Assembly: GCF_949628265.1 (NCBI RefSeq)
Contig: NC_088786.1
Location: 9,858,001-9,922,000, forward strand
Source of the DNA: Cloeon dipterum
Lineage: Eukaryota; Arthropoda; Insecta; Ephemeroptera; Baetidae
DNA length: 64,000 bases
Direction: 5' to 3'
A model generated the notes under the pieces. It saw only the letters and a program-made list of their open reading frames with translations. It was not told where the DNA came from and ran no database searches. Positions within the stretch are counted from its first letter, which is position 1. Every line of letters begins with the position of its first letter. The position numbers and the translations under genes were made by a program. This document shows positions 25,661-37,544 of the stretch, piece by piece.

Positions 25661-28600
25661 TTAAAATTCAAACTTCTTTTCAGCGCCGAGTCCGTCCAAG
25701 CCTTCGTTGCTGTAGTAGTAGAACCAGTAAACAAGATTGAAAATAATGAATAAAATTGGAAGGAAGACGACAAAAGCTGACTCGAAGAGTGAGTTGGCGG
25801 GGAAGTTCAAGGTACCGACAACCTTGGCTGCGTCATCATCAATGTCCATCTGAAATTTTTAAAATGAAAAATCTGAATACTTAAAATTAAATTAGTATTT
25901 TTAAAAATTCTAGAAGCAATCCCCGACCATTCTTTATTCTTATTTCAGAAAAAAATCTATTTCACAGATCACAGTGCCAAATTTAATTCATAAAACAGCC
26001 AACAAGCTAGTTTGTGCCATTGTGCCATTTATTAGGCGATTTTTTTTACAAAGTTTTCTTTTTCAAAAAATGTCTTTAAACATGTAAATTTTAAAATTTT
26101 AATCTATGTGGAATTACCAGGACATAATTTCATATGTTTTTATATTTTCCATTAATTAAGACTGCATTCGGACTGAAGAGCCGAAACTAGTTGACACAGA
26201 ATAAAGAGACCCTAAATATCGATGTATTTCTTCAATGCAAGAGTCCGCGAGTGTATCTTTCATCAACATGAATATAAATTTCTAATAATTGTTACTAGAT
26301 TTCTAAGGCTGCTCGTTTTTTTAATTAATTAAAAATTAAATAACTTTTGATATTACCTGGCCACATCCAGTGACAAGAATAGCGAGGATTGGAATGAAGG
26401 CGAACAAAACGGACCACTTGGCCCAGCAGTCGAGTGCCGTGGAATCGTTGGTGTCAGGGTCCAGGGTGGTGATCACAGCGGCGGTCAGGGCGGTGACGCC
26501 GAAAGCCGACAGGGCGCAGATGAGGCGTGGGCCCCGGCGCTCCGGAACCCACAGAGTCAGGTAGGCAACGATCACCATTGCTGCGACGGGAAGGTAAGCC
26601 AGCACGAGGTACTGCTCCAGGGCGGACCTGCCGAAACTCAGCTCCACCACAATGCAGCTGAATTCACCGCTGGTGGTGTTGGAGGTGCAGTAGTCGTAGC
26701 CGTAAGCCTGCAGCTCGAATGGGTCCAGGGTGAGTTTTTCATTGATGACCACGGGCTCAAGATCATCATTCCAAATGAACACCAGTTCGTCTTTGCGATG
26801 TGCATCTGGAAAATAAAATAATGGCCTTACGGGGTTAAAAAAAACTATAAATAAAAATGATTACAATTAGAATTTGGAAATTTTCATTTAAGATATATAA
26901 ATAACTAGAAAACCGTTTTCCTAGGATTTTACAATTTTAGTCAAAATGAATTTAAAGCTTGGTAATTGAAAATTGATATCACATATATTTAAGAATCGTG
27001 AAATTAAGCACTATTAAAATATAATTTAAGAGACCGTCAGGTCCATTTTTGGGTCAATCCACCTAAAAATTTGGACAAAAATTGCGACTTAGAATTTGCA
27101 AAATTGCTGACTTTAACTGACAAGTTTCCATAAATCATGTTCACAAAATTTTTGGAACAGAAAAATGGCTCCTAATTTAATTTTATTTATGATAGTTAAA
27201 AATCAGCTTTTGATTTTTTTAAGAGACAAGCTAATTTAATCAAATATATCAATATTATTCGCTTCAGTGATCTATAATTTTCAGCTGGGTGTCTTCTAGG
27301 AAACAAATATTTTGACCGGGAAATTTTAGCTACTTTTTTAAAGTTTATTCATTTATTTTTCGGTAAAAATTCCACCAGAATCTCTCTGCGCATGAATTGT
27401 AAGAACAAAAATACCATCTTTTGAATTCTAAACGTCTCTTTTGAAAAATATGAAGAATAACTTGTTAAAAATAATAGCTTTCATAAAGTAGAAGGTATAA
27501 AATATTAAATATCATAAAGAAAAATTTTATCTTACAGCTCTCCATGCTGATTTTGCAGATTTGCTCGTCCATGGGAAACTCGGAATGGTCCATCGGGCAG
27601 GAAAGTGCAACAGTCAGCCTGTAAGAGATAAAAAGGGTCATCTCTCGCCAGCGTCCTTTGATATACGAGCGGTGTAATATTTTGTCAAACCTCGTGCTAT
27701 AGAGGACTTCGCCATCCTTTTGAATGCGAATGAAGGCATTGTTGCTGGTGATGTCGTGAATCCGGCCCTCCTTCTCATTTAGGAACATCAAATCAGGCAC
27801 CCAGATCTTGCTCGGGTCGGTGAGCACCAGGCTGGACGTCTTGGCTGCGAAAGTAATTATATAATCGCACGCTCTTCAGGCCGCTTGTCAGATTTAGAAA
27901 AGTGCTTCTGTTTAATAGCTGCTTTGGTAGGTAGATTTTGCGCTCAAGCAGATAGAGAGAGTGGTGCTTTATTTATTTTTCTCGAGGAACACGAGGCATG
28001 CACCATCAGATTTTAGAGAGGTTTTCTGCGGCACACGCATAAATGGTCTCGCAGGCAGCCAGCGCCCCTTGCGTTCCGTGACCCGCAACCCGCTCGGCAC
28101 GCGAGAGTGGCAAAAAGCCTAACTTGACAAAGGCAGGGGCACTCTGCAACTTACGATCCTTGAAGGCCAGTCGCGGGTCCTTCCACTGCTGGCGGAGGTA
28201 CATGGTCACGCTGAAGTCCTGGAAGCAGTCCAAGTGGCCATTTAAACACACACTGCGGTCCATTGTTTGCCAATTAGTGTGGTGAAAATAAATTTAATCT
28301 TGTTTCACTCTGCTTGAACTTTGTTTTAATTCGAGATCTTTTGGGAGACGAGCTAAATTGAATTCAATCATGCACGTACTCAATTTGAGTCGCTAATTTT
28401 TGCTCACCTGGGAATCGTCATCAATCTGATTGATGTCCAAAATTTGCAGGTGGACTGTTACGATGACCGGCTTTCCAGAAATGTTCGCTGGCTCATCGAA
28501 GAGCTTGACATCTGTAACAGGATATTAAATTTTTTTTTCGCTAAAAATGGCTTTGTTTTGACAGCTTATATAATTAAAATTATGTACGTTAACCCCTCAT

Positions 28601-28914
28601 TCTAAAAATAATCCAAAAGCATTCACAAATGATCTAAAAATATGACTCAAATGTCAGAAAAAATTAAAATATGAATAAATGTTTCACTTCTCCTACCTGG
28701 ATTCTTAGTTCCCTCTGGAGGAATATCTACGTGTTGATTAACGCCGAGGTCTTGCAGGCGGGTTTTGATGTCAGCAGGGTCGGCGATTGAGGCACTGCAG
28801 AGGAAGTAACACGCGCGTTGAGGATCGAATAGACCGAGAAAGAACATATACTCACCTGACGCAGAAAAGCAGGAGCAGAGCCAAATGGGCAATAACACGC
28901 GGCGGCTTGCCCAT
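25661..28914 (-). CDS. Cys-loop ligand-gated (GluCl-like) channel subunit with divergent pore
   Basis: Coding exons (minus): 28914-28856, 28794-28697, 28511-28408, 28218-28155, 27844-27691, 27618-27536, 26805-26357, 25849-25661, giving 399 aa. Residues 1-20 form a signal peptide. The extracellular domain is canonical: WVPDLMF, a Cys-loop C167-C181 with 13 residues between and CPMD at its start, and a second cysteine pair C227-C238 (YCTSNTTSGEFSC) as in GluCl and glycine receptors. Four membrane segments follow: M1 about 250-273, M2 about 282-301, M3 about 315-332, M4 about 361-383. M2 lacks the Pro-Ala-Arg filter of anion channels, although FGVTAL resembles GluCl LGVTTL. The M3-M4 loop is under 30 residues. 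The family forms pentameric plasma-membrane channels. It may belong to the orphan insect group that includes fly CG7589, CG6927 and CG11340; ligand and ion selectivity cannot be read from sequence. Confidence 0.92.
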
Positions 28915-30194
28915 TTTGCCGGGGCAGTTGAGGAAAGCTCGGCCGCCGAGGAAATTTCGCGCAGCCGAAACGAAGAGGCGATGCTGCTGCTGCTGACCCC
29001 CTGAGATTTTTGCTTCCTAAAGGAAAGGATACAATTAGATCGCCCTCCCTTCTGCCTCGGATGTCAAGAGGCTGTTTTTCGTTAAGGCCCGCTTGGAGAG
29101 GGGCCAAGTTTATTTGAATCCGAACGAGCAGGCGGAGTAAGTACGGCGCACAGCCCAGTTCATAATCTACACGTCCGTCTCTGCTGCCTATTCGCGAAAT
29201 CCAACTCTCTCAGAAATGCCACTAATTTGCATTAAATACAGAGGAAACTCCTCTTTTTATGCTGACAATAAGACTTTTCAAATGCCTGGCTTTGGCATGA
29301 ACTCAACGCCTACCGTTTTACATACTCCTGTCCTACTCTTAAAGCACACAGTGCTTTTTTGCATTTGCTCATCCCTTTTTTATGTCGAAGCACACACAAG
29401 AGCTTGTGCTGTTGTTATTCTCGTCAACGTCCTCAACACTGAATTACATTTCATGTAGAAATTCTCCACATGCCCATCTTCATTTATCCTTTTTAGAATT
29501 GTGCTGCATAATGTCGGGGGGTGCAGGGTAATACAAATAAACTTGGTGTTTACGCAGTAGATATCTCTGGGATTTTATTTGCTTTTCGAAGATTTATCTT
29601 AAGACATCCGAGGAATTTAGTTGCTGGTCCCAGTTCGAAGCCATCTAAAAATATTTTATGGCTATGGCATGTGTGTTTACGTTTACACAGATTTTCACTC
29701 GATAACACCAGAGGCATCCGTTTTTTTATATTTTAAACTCCTCTGCCACAAACTTATTACGTCTGAAAACATAAAAAGCATCGGGAATGAGTATTTGATT
29801 CAAATTTTTATTTAAATACAAAATACTCTGCCAAAATTAATCGATTGTATGGTCTGCCTGCATGTATAGCAGGCTAGTGGCCCGTGTTTGGCGGGGCACA
29901 CACATTCAATGAGATTTTAAAGGCCATTCATTTGCCCCTTTAAACATGAATGCAACCTACTATAAATATTTCTCAATTTTCTGTTCCAAGACTTTTAATA
30001 TTTTCTTTGCTCAGTAATTTTTAAAATAATAATTATCTCTGTTTTGAACTAAAGTTCTTTAAATTTTAGAGAAATTTCATAAATCTGCGCAGTTAAATGG
30101 GAATCCTAATTTTTGTTAGGTTGGCAATAGAGCGAGAACGGCAAACGCCTACTTTTTATGCTGATTGCACTGAAGCAAAGATCTCCCAGAAGAA
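28915..30194. other. Divergent intergenic region between channel gene and SCAI
   Basis: About 1.3 kb separates the two start codons, which point away from each other. It must hold both 5' UTRs and promoters. I see no further gene; a plus-strand open frame of 80 codons at 29216-29458 has no recognisable feature. Confidence 0.6.
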
Positions 30195-33100
30195 ATGGTC
30201 ATCACAGCAAGCATGGATGAGCACGAGAGGAAGATAGTGATCGAATTTTGTCATTTGCTCGAAAAGTCCAAGCAACTGTTCAATGGATTGAGGTGAGCTT
30301 TGGTTCGAGGGGTGAATCGGGCCGCCCGCCCTTGGGGCTGGCTGCGAATCGGGGCTCTCAAGTCAGTGCTCCAAGTGGGCTGGGCCGAATCCTCGCTCGT
30401 AATTTGCAATGTTTTGTTTGATTTGAGCACGTTTTGCTCTTTCCAAACGCGTCTACTGCTGTGGAATGAAGTCATTTAAAGCGAGTTTCACTTTTTAGGC
30501 GCTCTTACATCAACCCCAATGGTTTATTGCTCCAAAATATTGCTTCCCCGTATGTTGTGTTTTACCTTTTCTTTCATTAATATACGCTCAGTTAAAACAT
30601 TTTTAGTGATAGTTGAGAATCGAGTTTTCAAGTTTTAAAATGCTCTTGTCGATTTCTCTGCTTCCTCTTACTTTTCTTTGCATATAAAAACTTGATATGC
30701 TAGAACAGATAGCGCTAAATTTTATATTTTGATTTCTCGCGTTTTGAAGGTAGCCTCAGCTCCCTTTTTTCGACTGTTTTTCTGTAGAATAAACTAAATT
30801 AAAAGTCACACAATTTTAAAAATAAAAATAGTGTGGGCCGCCTGATTGAATGTTTTTATTTTCGTTCTAATTGGAAGCTTAGTGAATGATTGTCTGTACT
30901 TCATTTTCCACTAAATCTTATCATCTAGTAATACTTTTCTGCTACCTGAGTGTTGAATAATGAATCAATTTTCAGAGATTTGCCTCAGTATGGCCACAAA
31001 CAGTGGCAGGCATACTTTGGCCGCACCTTTGACATCTACACAAAGCTATGGAAATTCCAGCAGCAGCACCGACAAATACTCGATTCAAAATATGGACTCA
31101 AAAGATGGCAAATCGGGGAAATTGCCTCCAAAATCGGCCAGCTGTATTACCATTATTAGTGAGTCTATTGATAAAAAACTATAACCTAATTTTCATTATT
31201 TTTTTTTTTTAATTTGGCAGTTTAAGAACGAGCGAAACCAATTATCTGAACGAAGCATACTCATTCTACGCTGCCATCAGAGGCCGGGCGTACTACTCGA
31301 GGGCGGCCAAAGAGGACAGGTACGATGATCTTAACTCGCTCTTTCTCTGCTTTGGGCTTTCCTAACCAAAAACTCTGGCGTTCTGTGATTAACAAACACA
31401 CAGGTCTGATCTGATGGTGAAAAAGCTGCGCTACTATGCTCGGTTCATAGTGGTGTGTCTGCTGCTTAAAAAGATGAAACTTGTCCGTGAACTGGTGGTG
31501 GTGAGAAATTTCTGACCAAAATTCTTAATGCTTTTTATGTGCCATGGCTTTGAGTTCGTTGGCTTCAATTTTCGTTTCTATCAGCATGTTTTGCTTCTCT
31601 AACTCGATTTGATTTATTGTTATTCTCTTCTATAAGTTTTCTCTTTGGCACGCCGTAAGCGTATTAATATCACTTCTGGTGCCCATTCAGGAACTGGACA
31701 AACAGATAGTGGATTACACAAGCACATATGAACCGGATGATCAACTGGAATGGTCTTTGGTGCTTGAGGAAATCAAGTCTTTCATCAAGTCAGACAGTGT
31801 GATCAGCGTCCTGCACGCTGACAGCAACCCTATCATATTGTCTCACAGGTATAACCTTGATTTTTCATCAAGCAAAAAAATAAAAATCTTACGTTCAGAG
31901 CGATATTCGGTTTCAAGTGCGGGCTGATTTGATTCTCTTGAATTGCAAATTACTAGTCCATTTGGTTTTTGGAGAAATGCTCTTGGCAGTCCGACTCTCT
32001 ACTTACTGGCTCGCGCCTTTCCAGAATGCGTGAATGAATTTATGTGGACGAATGTCGAGCATTCAATAAAAGACCTCAGTGCGAGGGCAGTAACACGAGC
32101 AGGTCCTTTCATCGATTGAGCTTCCTCCAGTGAGGCTTGTGCGCTCATGTTTTTCATTTGCGATGTTATTTGGGCTGCCGAATTTTCGCGAGTTTCTCAC
32201 TATCAAGAAAAATAAAATAAATATGATTTTAGGCTGAGTCCATTGACCACACCACCAGTAGAAAAGGCGCCGATCATGAACTTGTCGCTGCAAGAAATCC
32301 TGATCATTGGAAACTGCAGCGACCAAGTGAAGTTTAGTGAGCTGACGATGGACATGTTCAGGATGCTGCAAACTCTGGAGCGTGAGCCTCAAGAGGATTT
32401 CAACCACATTTATGACGCATCTCCAGCTCCAGGCAGAACACCATTCACAACACTTTCTGTTTCGGTACAGCTTGATTTTAATTTTAATATTTTTTTTCAC
32501 TTTTTTCTCAGTTTAAGGACAAGCCCAGCTACAAGCCTGGATACCCCATGGTGTCTGGTTGTCAGGAAAACGGTGACCGGCCCTTGAAAAGAGAAAATCC
32601 CCACAAATATCTTCTTTACAAGCCAACTCTTAGTCAAGTTCTTGTTTTCCTGGCCTCAGGCTTCAAGGAACTTCCTCCAAATGGCGCTCTCATGCTGTAT
32701 ATCTCGGCAGACGGCTGCTTTTGCAATTCAAAACATCCAGAAGACAGTAAGTGCTGTGCTATTAAATCCAAGAAGGTCTTCTTTAATAACAATTTTTGCA
32801 GTGGGTTACGATCTGGGTGGAGTTCACACTAGTAGCAAAAGAGAGGTAGACGCTCTCAACAAGAAGTCAACGCAGCTTAAAGAGATGCACTGGTAATTCG
32901 TTATTGTGTCTTGTCAAGATCGCAACTAAGCCAATCTTTTTGCAGTCTTTACCCTGGAGACCTGTACCCCTTCACAAGAAGGCCACTCTTTTTAGTTATC
33001 GACTCGGACAACTCCTTTGTTTTCCAGCACATGCCCAGATATTTTGGGCAGCCTCTAGTCATCCTAATGTCTCCTCAAGATATTCCTGCACCATTTATTG

Positions 33101-35023
33101 GTTTGTGATAAATTTATATTTACACTATTTTCCTAATTGATTAATTCATTGAAACTTTAAATCCAAGTAATAAAACTTTTTTTTCTGAAAAATAATATTG
33201 AAGGTGTTGGCAGCGGTAATGAATGCTGCTGCCCTTTTTAACCTCAATTTCAATTCAAATGGGATCTTTATTTAAAAAAATATCCAATATTTATATTTTG
33301 TGTGTTAAAAAATAACGAAAATTGTTACAAATTAATCTTCTGTCACAGTTTTCATTTTTTCTTAATCTTTTGCATACAATTTTAATGTTCATCTGGACTA
33401 GTTTCTAGTTATAAGCTAATCGTATAATTATTGTAAAAAATTTGAATCAAAGAAATAGCTCTGTTCAAACAATATGTTTTTGCAGATCACCAGCACAACG
33501 GTAACTTGTTCACGCTCTTCTTGCACAGTCCCCTCACTGCTTTCTGCTACATTTGCAACATTATGACTGTACCTATTCATCTCTGGGAGAGATGCCAAAC
33601 GTTTATTGATCGTTTTGTGACGGAAGCAAGTCGACTATTCACAAGATGCAGGATTGGTAATTGACGATTTATTACCACAACTTTACACAGTAACTTACTC
33701 TTGTCGTGAAATTACAGATCCTGCATATCTCCAGTTCTTTGGGGACGATTTCCTGCGCCTCCTGTTACTTCGTTATGTGTTTTGTGATGTCGTCCTCAAC
33801 CTGCATAGATCTTTTAAGGTAACAATCATTTCTTTAAAACGGTGGCAAATTTGAATCTGCATAGAATATTCATGGAATCAATGGAAAGCTCAATTTAGGA
33901 AATAAATTTTTCAAGCGATATTTTTGGCAGATTAAACTAGGTCAAAAATTAGTTTTGACTTCTGTTGGATTGGTTCAATTAGAAATAAACATCGTAAATG
34001 GTATTTTTAAGTATATATAATATATATTTGGGAATTATGAGGTGGAAAATAAAGCTTGTGGGATCTTGAACAATTCTTCTCTTTAATAAGACAGTCACTT
34101 CTTGGCGACTAAGTCTAACAGAATACAAGGACCTTTAAACAGAATTCATAATCGACTTTAGAATTTTAACAATTTAATAGAATTGACTTAAGGAACAATT
34201 TAAAATTAGAAAAGAATTTACCCGAATGAGCCGAATCCTTCTCAATTAAACGCTCGGAACAATTACAGATGCGACTTGATGGCTCATGTATCCGGCGGAA
34301 ACTAATTTAAATTAACAATGTCTCTCTGTTGCATAAACGAATTTTTAACAAATATCGCCTAACAATCATTAATAACAATACCCTAGACCAAAAGTGAAAA
34401 AGGAGTGGGAGCTCGGCTCCGCAACCACTACATATATATTCCTAAATATTTGCTACAAAATAGATTTCTTAAATATACAAAACATTTTAAAGTGGATTAA
34501 ATCAGCTTAAAAATTCCATCTGAAATTAAAATAATTTTAAACTATTTCAAATGAGCAAGAATTTCAAGCTGATTCAGACAGCTTTGGCAATATTAAAAGA
34601 GTTTTCAAAGTATTGTTCAAACTTCTAATGGCTAAACATTTCATTGCTTGCCCTTGAGTTGATAGCCCTTTGAAAATATAGGTTGACTGTCTAAAATCCT
34701 TGTCTTTAAATGACTAAACCAATTTTTTAACTTCCTGATCGTTGAAATATATTTTTTGCTGAAAATTTCAAATTTGTTTCTCATTAAGGTAGTTGAAGCT
34801 TCTGAAAAAGAATTTTCAAGGCATGATTGCTACATCAAAAGCGCTGGTAAAAAAAATAAAAAATTATTTGCAGGGACGGCACTTTAGGCCGCGGAGCCAG
34901 CCTCCCTTGCCCGAAATGGAGCTTCTGGAGCACCCAGCGCTGAAGCACCTGGTGTTCGACCTGGCCGCGCACCTGGAGGTCCGCACGCACTTCTCCGACC
35001 CAGCTGTCGAGTTGATGGACTGA
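30195..35023 (+). CDS. SCAI: SCAI, suppressor of cancer cell invasion homologue
   Basis: Coding exons: 30195-30292, 30976-31158, 31221-31319, 31404-31500, 31691-31848, 32233-32464, 32512-32746, 32802-32892, 32946-33100, 33486-33656, 33718-33818, 34874-35023. Together they encode 589 aa, close to human SCAI (about 606). The match runs end to end: KSKQLFNGLRDLPQYG, LWKFQQQHRQ, RWQIGEIASKIGQLYYHYY, KKLRYYARFIVVCLLL, QVKFSELTMDMFRMLQ, RENPHKYLLYKPT, HPGDLYPF (here YPGDLYPF) and FFGDDFLRLLL. SCAI is a nuclear cofactor that represses MRTF/SRF transcription in mammals and also acts with 53BP1 in DNA-break repair; both roles are known from vertebrates and inferred here. An in-frame TGA at 30171 precedes the ATG. 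The N-terminus is shorter than in human. All introns are GT-AG and phases match. Confidence 0.97.
31914..32206 (+). repeat. Dispersed repeat, copy 1 (in a SCAI intron)
   Basis: This segment resembles 50459-50793 and 44995-45250. Shared strings include AGTGCGGGCTGATTTG, TCCGACT followed by TACTT, CCTTTCCAG, GCGTGAATGAATTT, TTCAATAAAA, GCTTCCTCCAGTGAGGC (TCTTCCTCCAATGAGGC in copy 3) and CACTATCA. It lies in the intron between 31848 and 32233 and appears to lack the last 50 bp of copy 3. I do not recognise the family, and it has no obvious protein-coding capacity. Confidence 0.8.
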
Positions 35024-35833
35024 TGTGATAGAGGGAAACGTAGACTCCCCGAGATGCGGTGTCCAGCCGGCAGCTAACAGTTTCCAGGTGTGTGGCTCGT
35101 TGGACGCACACCACCAGCATGAGTTGACATAATATGACGTGAAACTTTAATGTACAGCACTTGTGATATCATCCAATTACTATGTATGTACTGTGCTTGA
35201 ACTCACCATTGATTTAAAAAGAGGTAAAATGTTCAGTGTTGAAAGAGTCTAGTTTGACCAACCACTTCTTTCCGTTTCGCATTCCATGAGCAAACTGTCA
35301 AAAGTCTAGGTAACACGACATGCGATTAACATTATAACCTAAAGGGTAACTTATAATCGAGACAGTCTTTTTTAACAGTCCATTCTTAGCATTTGACGAT
35401 GTACTAAATTACGCAAATCTAACGACTATATAAATACAGAAAACACGCAACTATCAAGATACTGAAAATAATTTCACCAATTCTCAAAATAACTATTTAT
35501 AGCTAAGACCGAGTTAACCAATGGTAAAATTTGAGTCTTTACAACACAAATCTCAATATTTAATATTGTGTGTTTATATGTCTTGTAAAGGCAATTGTTT
35601 TTCTTCCATTTCTTTCACTGCGCAACATATATGTTATGTCCAATTTTCATGAAAATCAGTGTCCGCCACCACAAAGGTGTTAAGTTTCCATCATGGGGTA
35701 CAAAGTCATTGAAACACATTTATACACACAGCTGCAAAGTAAACTATCAGAGCATCCCATCTCAAATCGCCCATGTAAATAAATTTAAGACATTGCAGCT
35801 TTATACGTAAACACGTATTACGGATATGTACCA

Positions 35834-36005
35834 AATAAAATCAATATCAAAACTATAGTCTCAATGAAACTTAAAATCAACTTCTGGTCTTATTCAGTTT
35901 CGATCACCTTCGGTTGGAAATATTCAAACCTCAACGAGTGTCGGTATTTTATGTCTGTGAATGTAAAAGTAATACTCATTTCTGTATTTATCATGTATAA
36001 ATAAA
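35834..36005 (+). terminator. SCAI: Candidate poly(A) signals of SCAI
   Basis: Two AATAAA hexamers lie downstream of the SCAI stop, at 35834-35839 and 36000-36005. They would give 3' UTRs of roughly 0.8-1.0 kb. Which is used cannot be told from sequence. Confidence 0.45.
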
Positions 36006-37544
36006 ACTATTTATTGAAATTATTTTCCAAGCATATGATTGCAATAATAAACATATAAATGGATTAAAAAATTACATTATCAGGGTTGTTATTCATTATG
36101 CTTGATCATTGCACCATTGTCGTTCATACTAACTTGCCACTGCAGTCGCTTGCTCATTTAACAGCACACATCAGCGAGATTATCACATGGTCGAGGCGAT
36201 TTTCAACTTGACACACAAAATTGCGCTCGACTTCTTTATTTTCTTGTTGGACAACGCAACACATTAATTCCAACTCTCGCAGCGTGAAACAAAAGCCAAG
36301 CTATGATAATTACAAAATACACTGGTGTTAGTTAATGCTCTCCGAGGTTATGGTAATTCGTGTTTGATTTTAAAGCCTCTGTTATGTTCGTGTAAACGGT
36401 GAAAAGTTGCTCTCTGCTTGTTCATACCAGACAATCGCATACCCTGCGCCAGATGCTTTGGGTTTAAGTGTTATGCGTATCGTTCACATTTATTGACAGA
36501 CGTGGAAGGAAACATTTAAGCCGGCTTGATATGTTGCACATAATGCTGAAGCTTAGTTCAAAATCCGCAAAATTCGTAGAAGCCAGTCACGTGAAAGACA
36601 ACCTTCTCTTAAAATAAATTGAACACCGTACATTCAGAATTTCTCACAGAGAAACTAAACAAATACTTTACACTGAAACGAACTAAACGTAGTTCTTAGT
36701 TTTGATACAAACATCAAAACGGCTGCTTAACCAATCTGAGGTCGAACTGGGAAGTAGCAAATCTCAAACAATCTATCATGAAATGGCTGATTTTCTCTGG
36801 ACTAATCTTAAAGAGGATGGTTGAATCTCTCTAGAGGAAAACAATTTAAACCAAAAGGTTCTGTAATGTACTATTTGGCCCAGCAGGCCTCATCAGCAGT
36901 ACGTTACCTTAAAAAAATCATATCACAGTATTAACTGCAGATAATTCTGAATCACATTTATAAGCACAAAGTTTAAGGGGAACAAGTTACCCCGTTGTAA
37001 TTTAATACAAACAAGCCCAATATTTCAATTATCTGTAGAATATATAATGATAATATTGAGGTATGAATTTTATAGTAGGTAAAGTAATGCTGATCAGGCC
37101 TGCAGAACAAAAATAGCAAGCTGTATTGTACTACATTAACATGGGATTAAATTTCTTCTTCTCAAATAATTAATTGATAGCTCCCATATAAAATATGCGC
37201 AGAAAATACTAGCCATTTAATAATTGATTAGCTTTCAAAACATTTTCTAAATATCTATTTTTTTACTCAAGCTAGTTAGAATGCTCAAAATTAAGATTGC
37301 ACTAAAATGGACACAATTTCTAAACATTGAAGATATATAGCTGCAAAATCCTCCTGGTTTCAGAAAAATAACCAGCAGAGGAGCATAGGAACACAAGTTG
37401 TTGGCTTGTTATAGAAAAGAGAAACTCACAGCCAAACAAAGCAGACGCGTACTTCCAAAGTAAAATTGGCCATTCGTCAAGCCTCCCGTCGCACTCAAAA
37501 CTGGTGCAGCAGCCAAATTTGGCACAAGGTTTGGCTCAGCTCTA
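36006..37544. other. Convergent intergenic region with presumed 3' UTR of the zinc-finger gene
   Basis: SCAI (plus) and the zinc-finger gene (minus) end facing each other here. No open frame with recognisable features is present. The part next to 37544 should be 3' UTR of the zinc-finger gene. Minus-strand AATAAA hexamers occur near 36490 and 36230. Confidence 0.55.
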
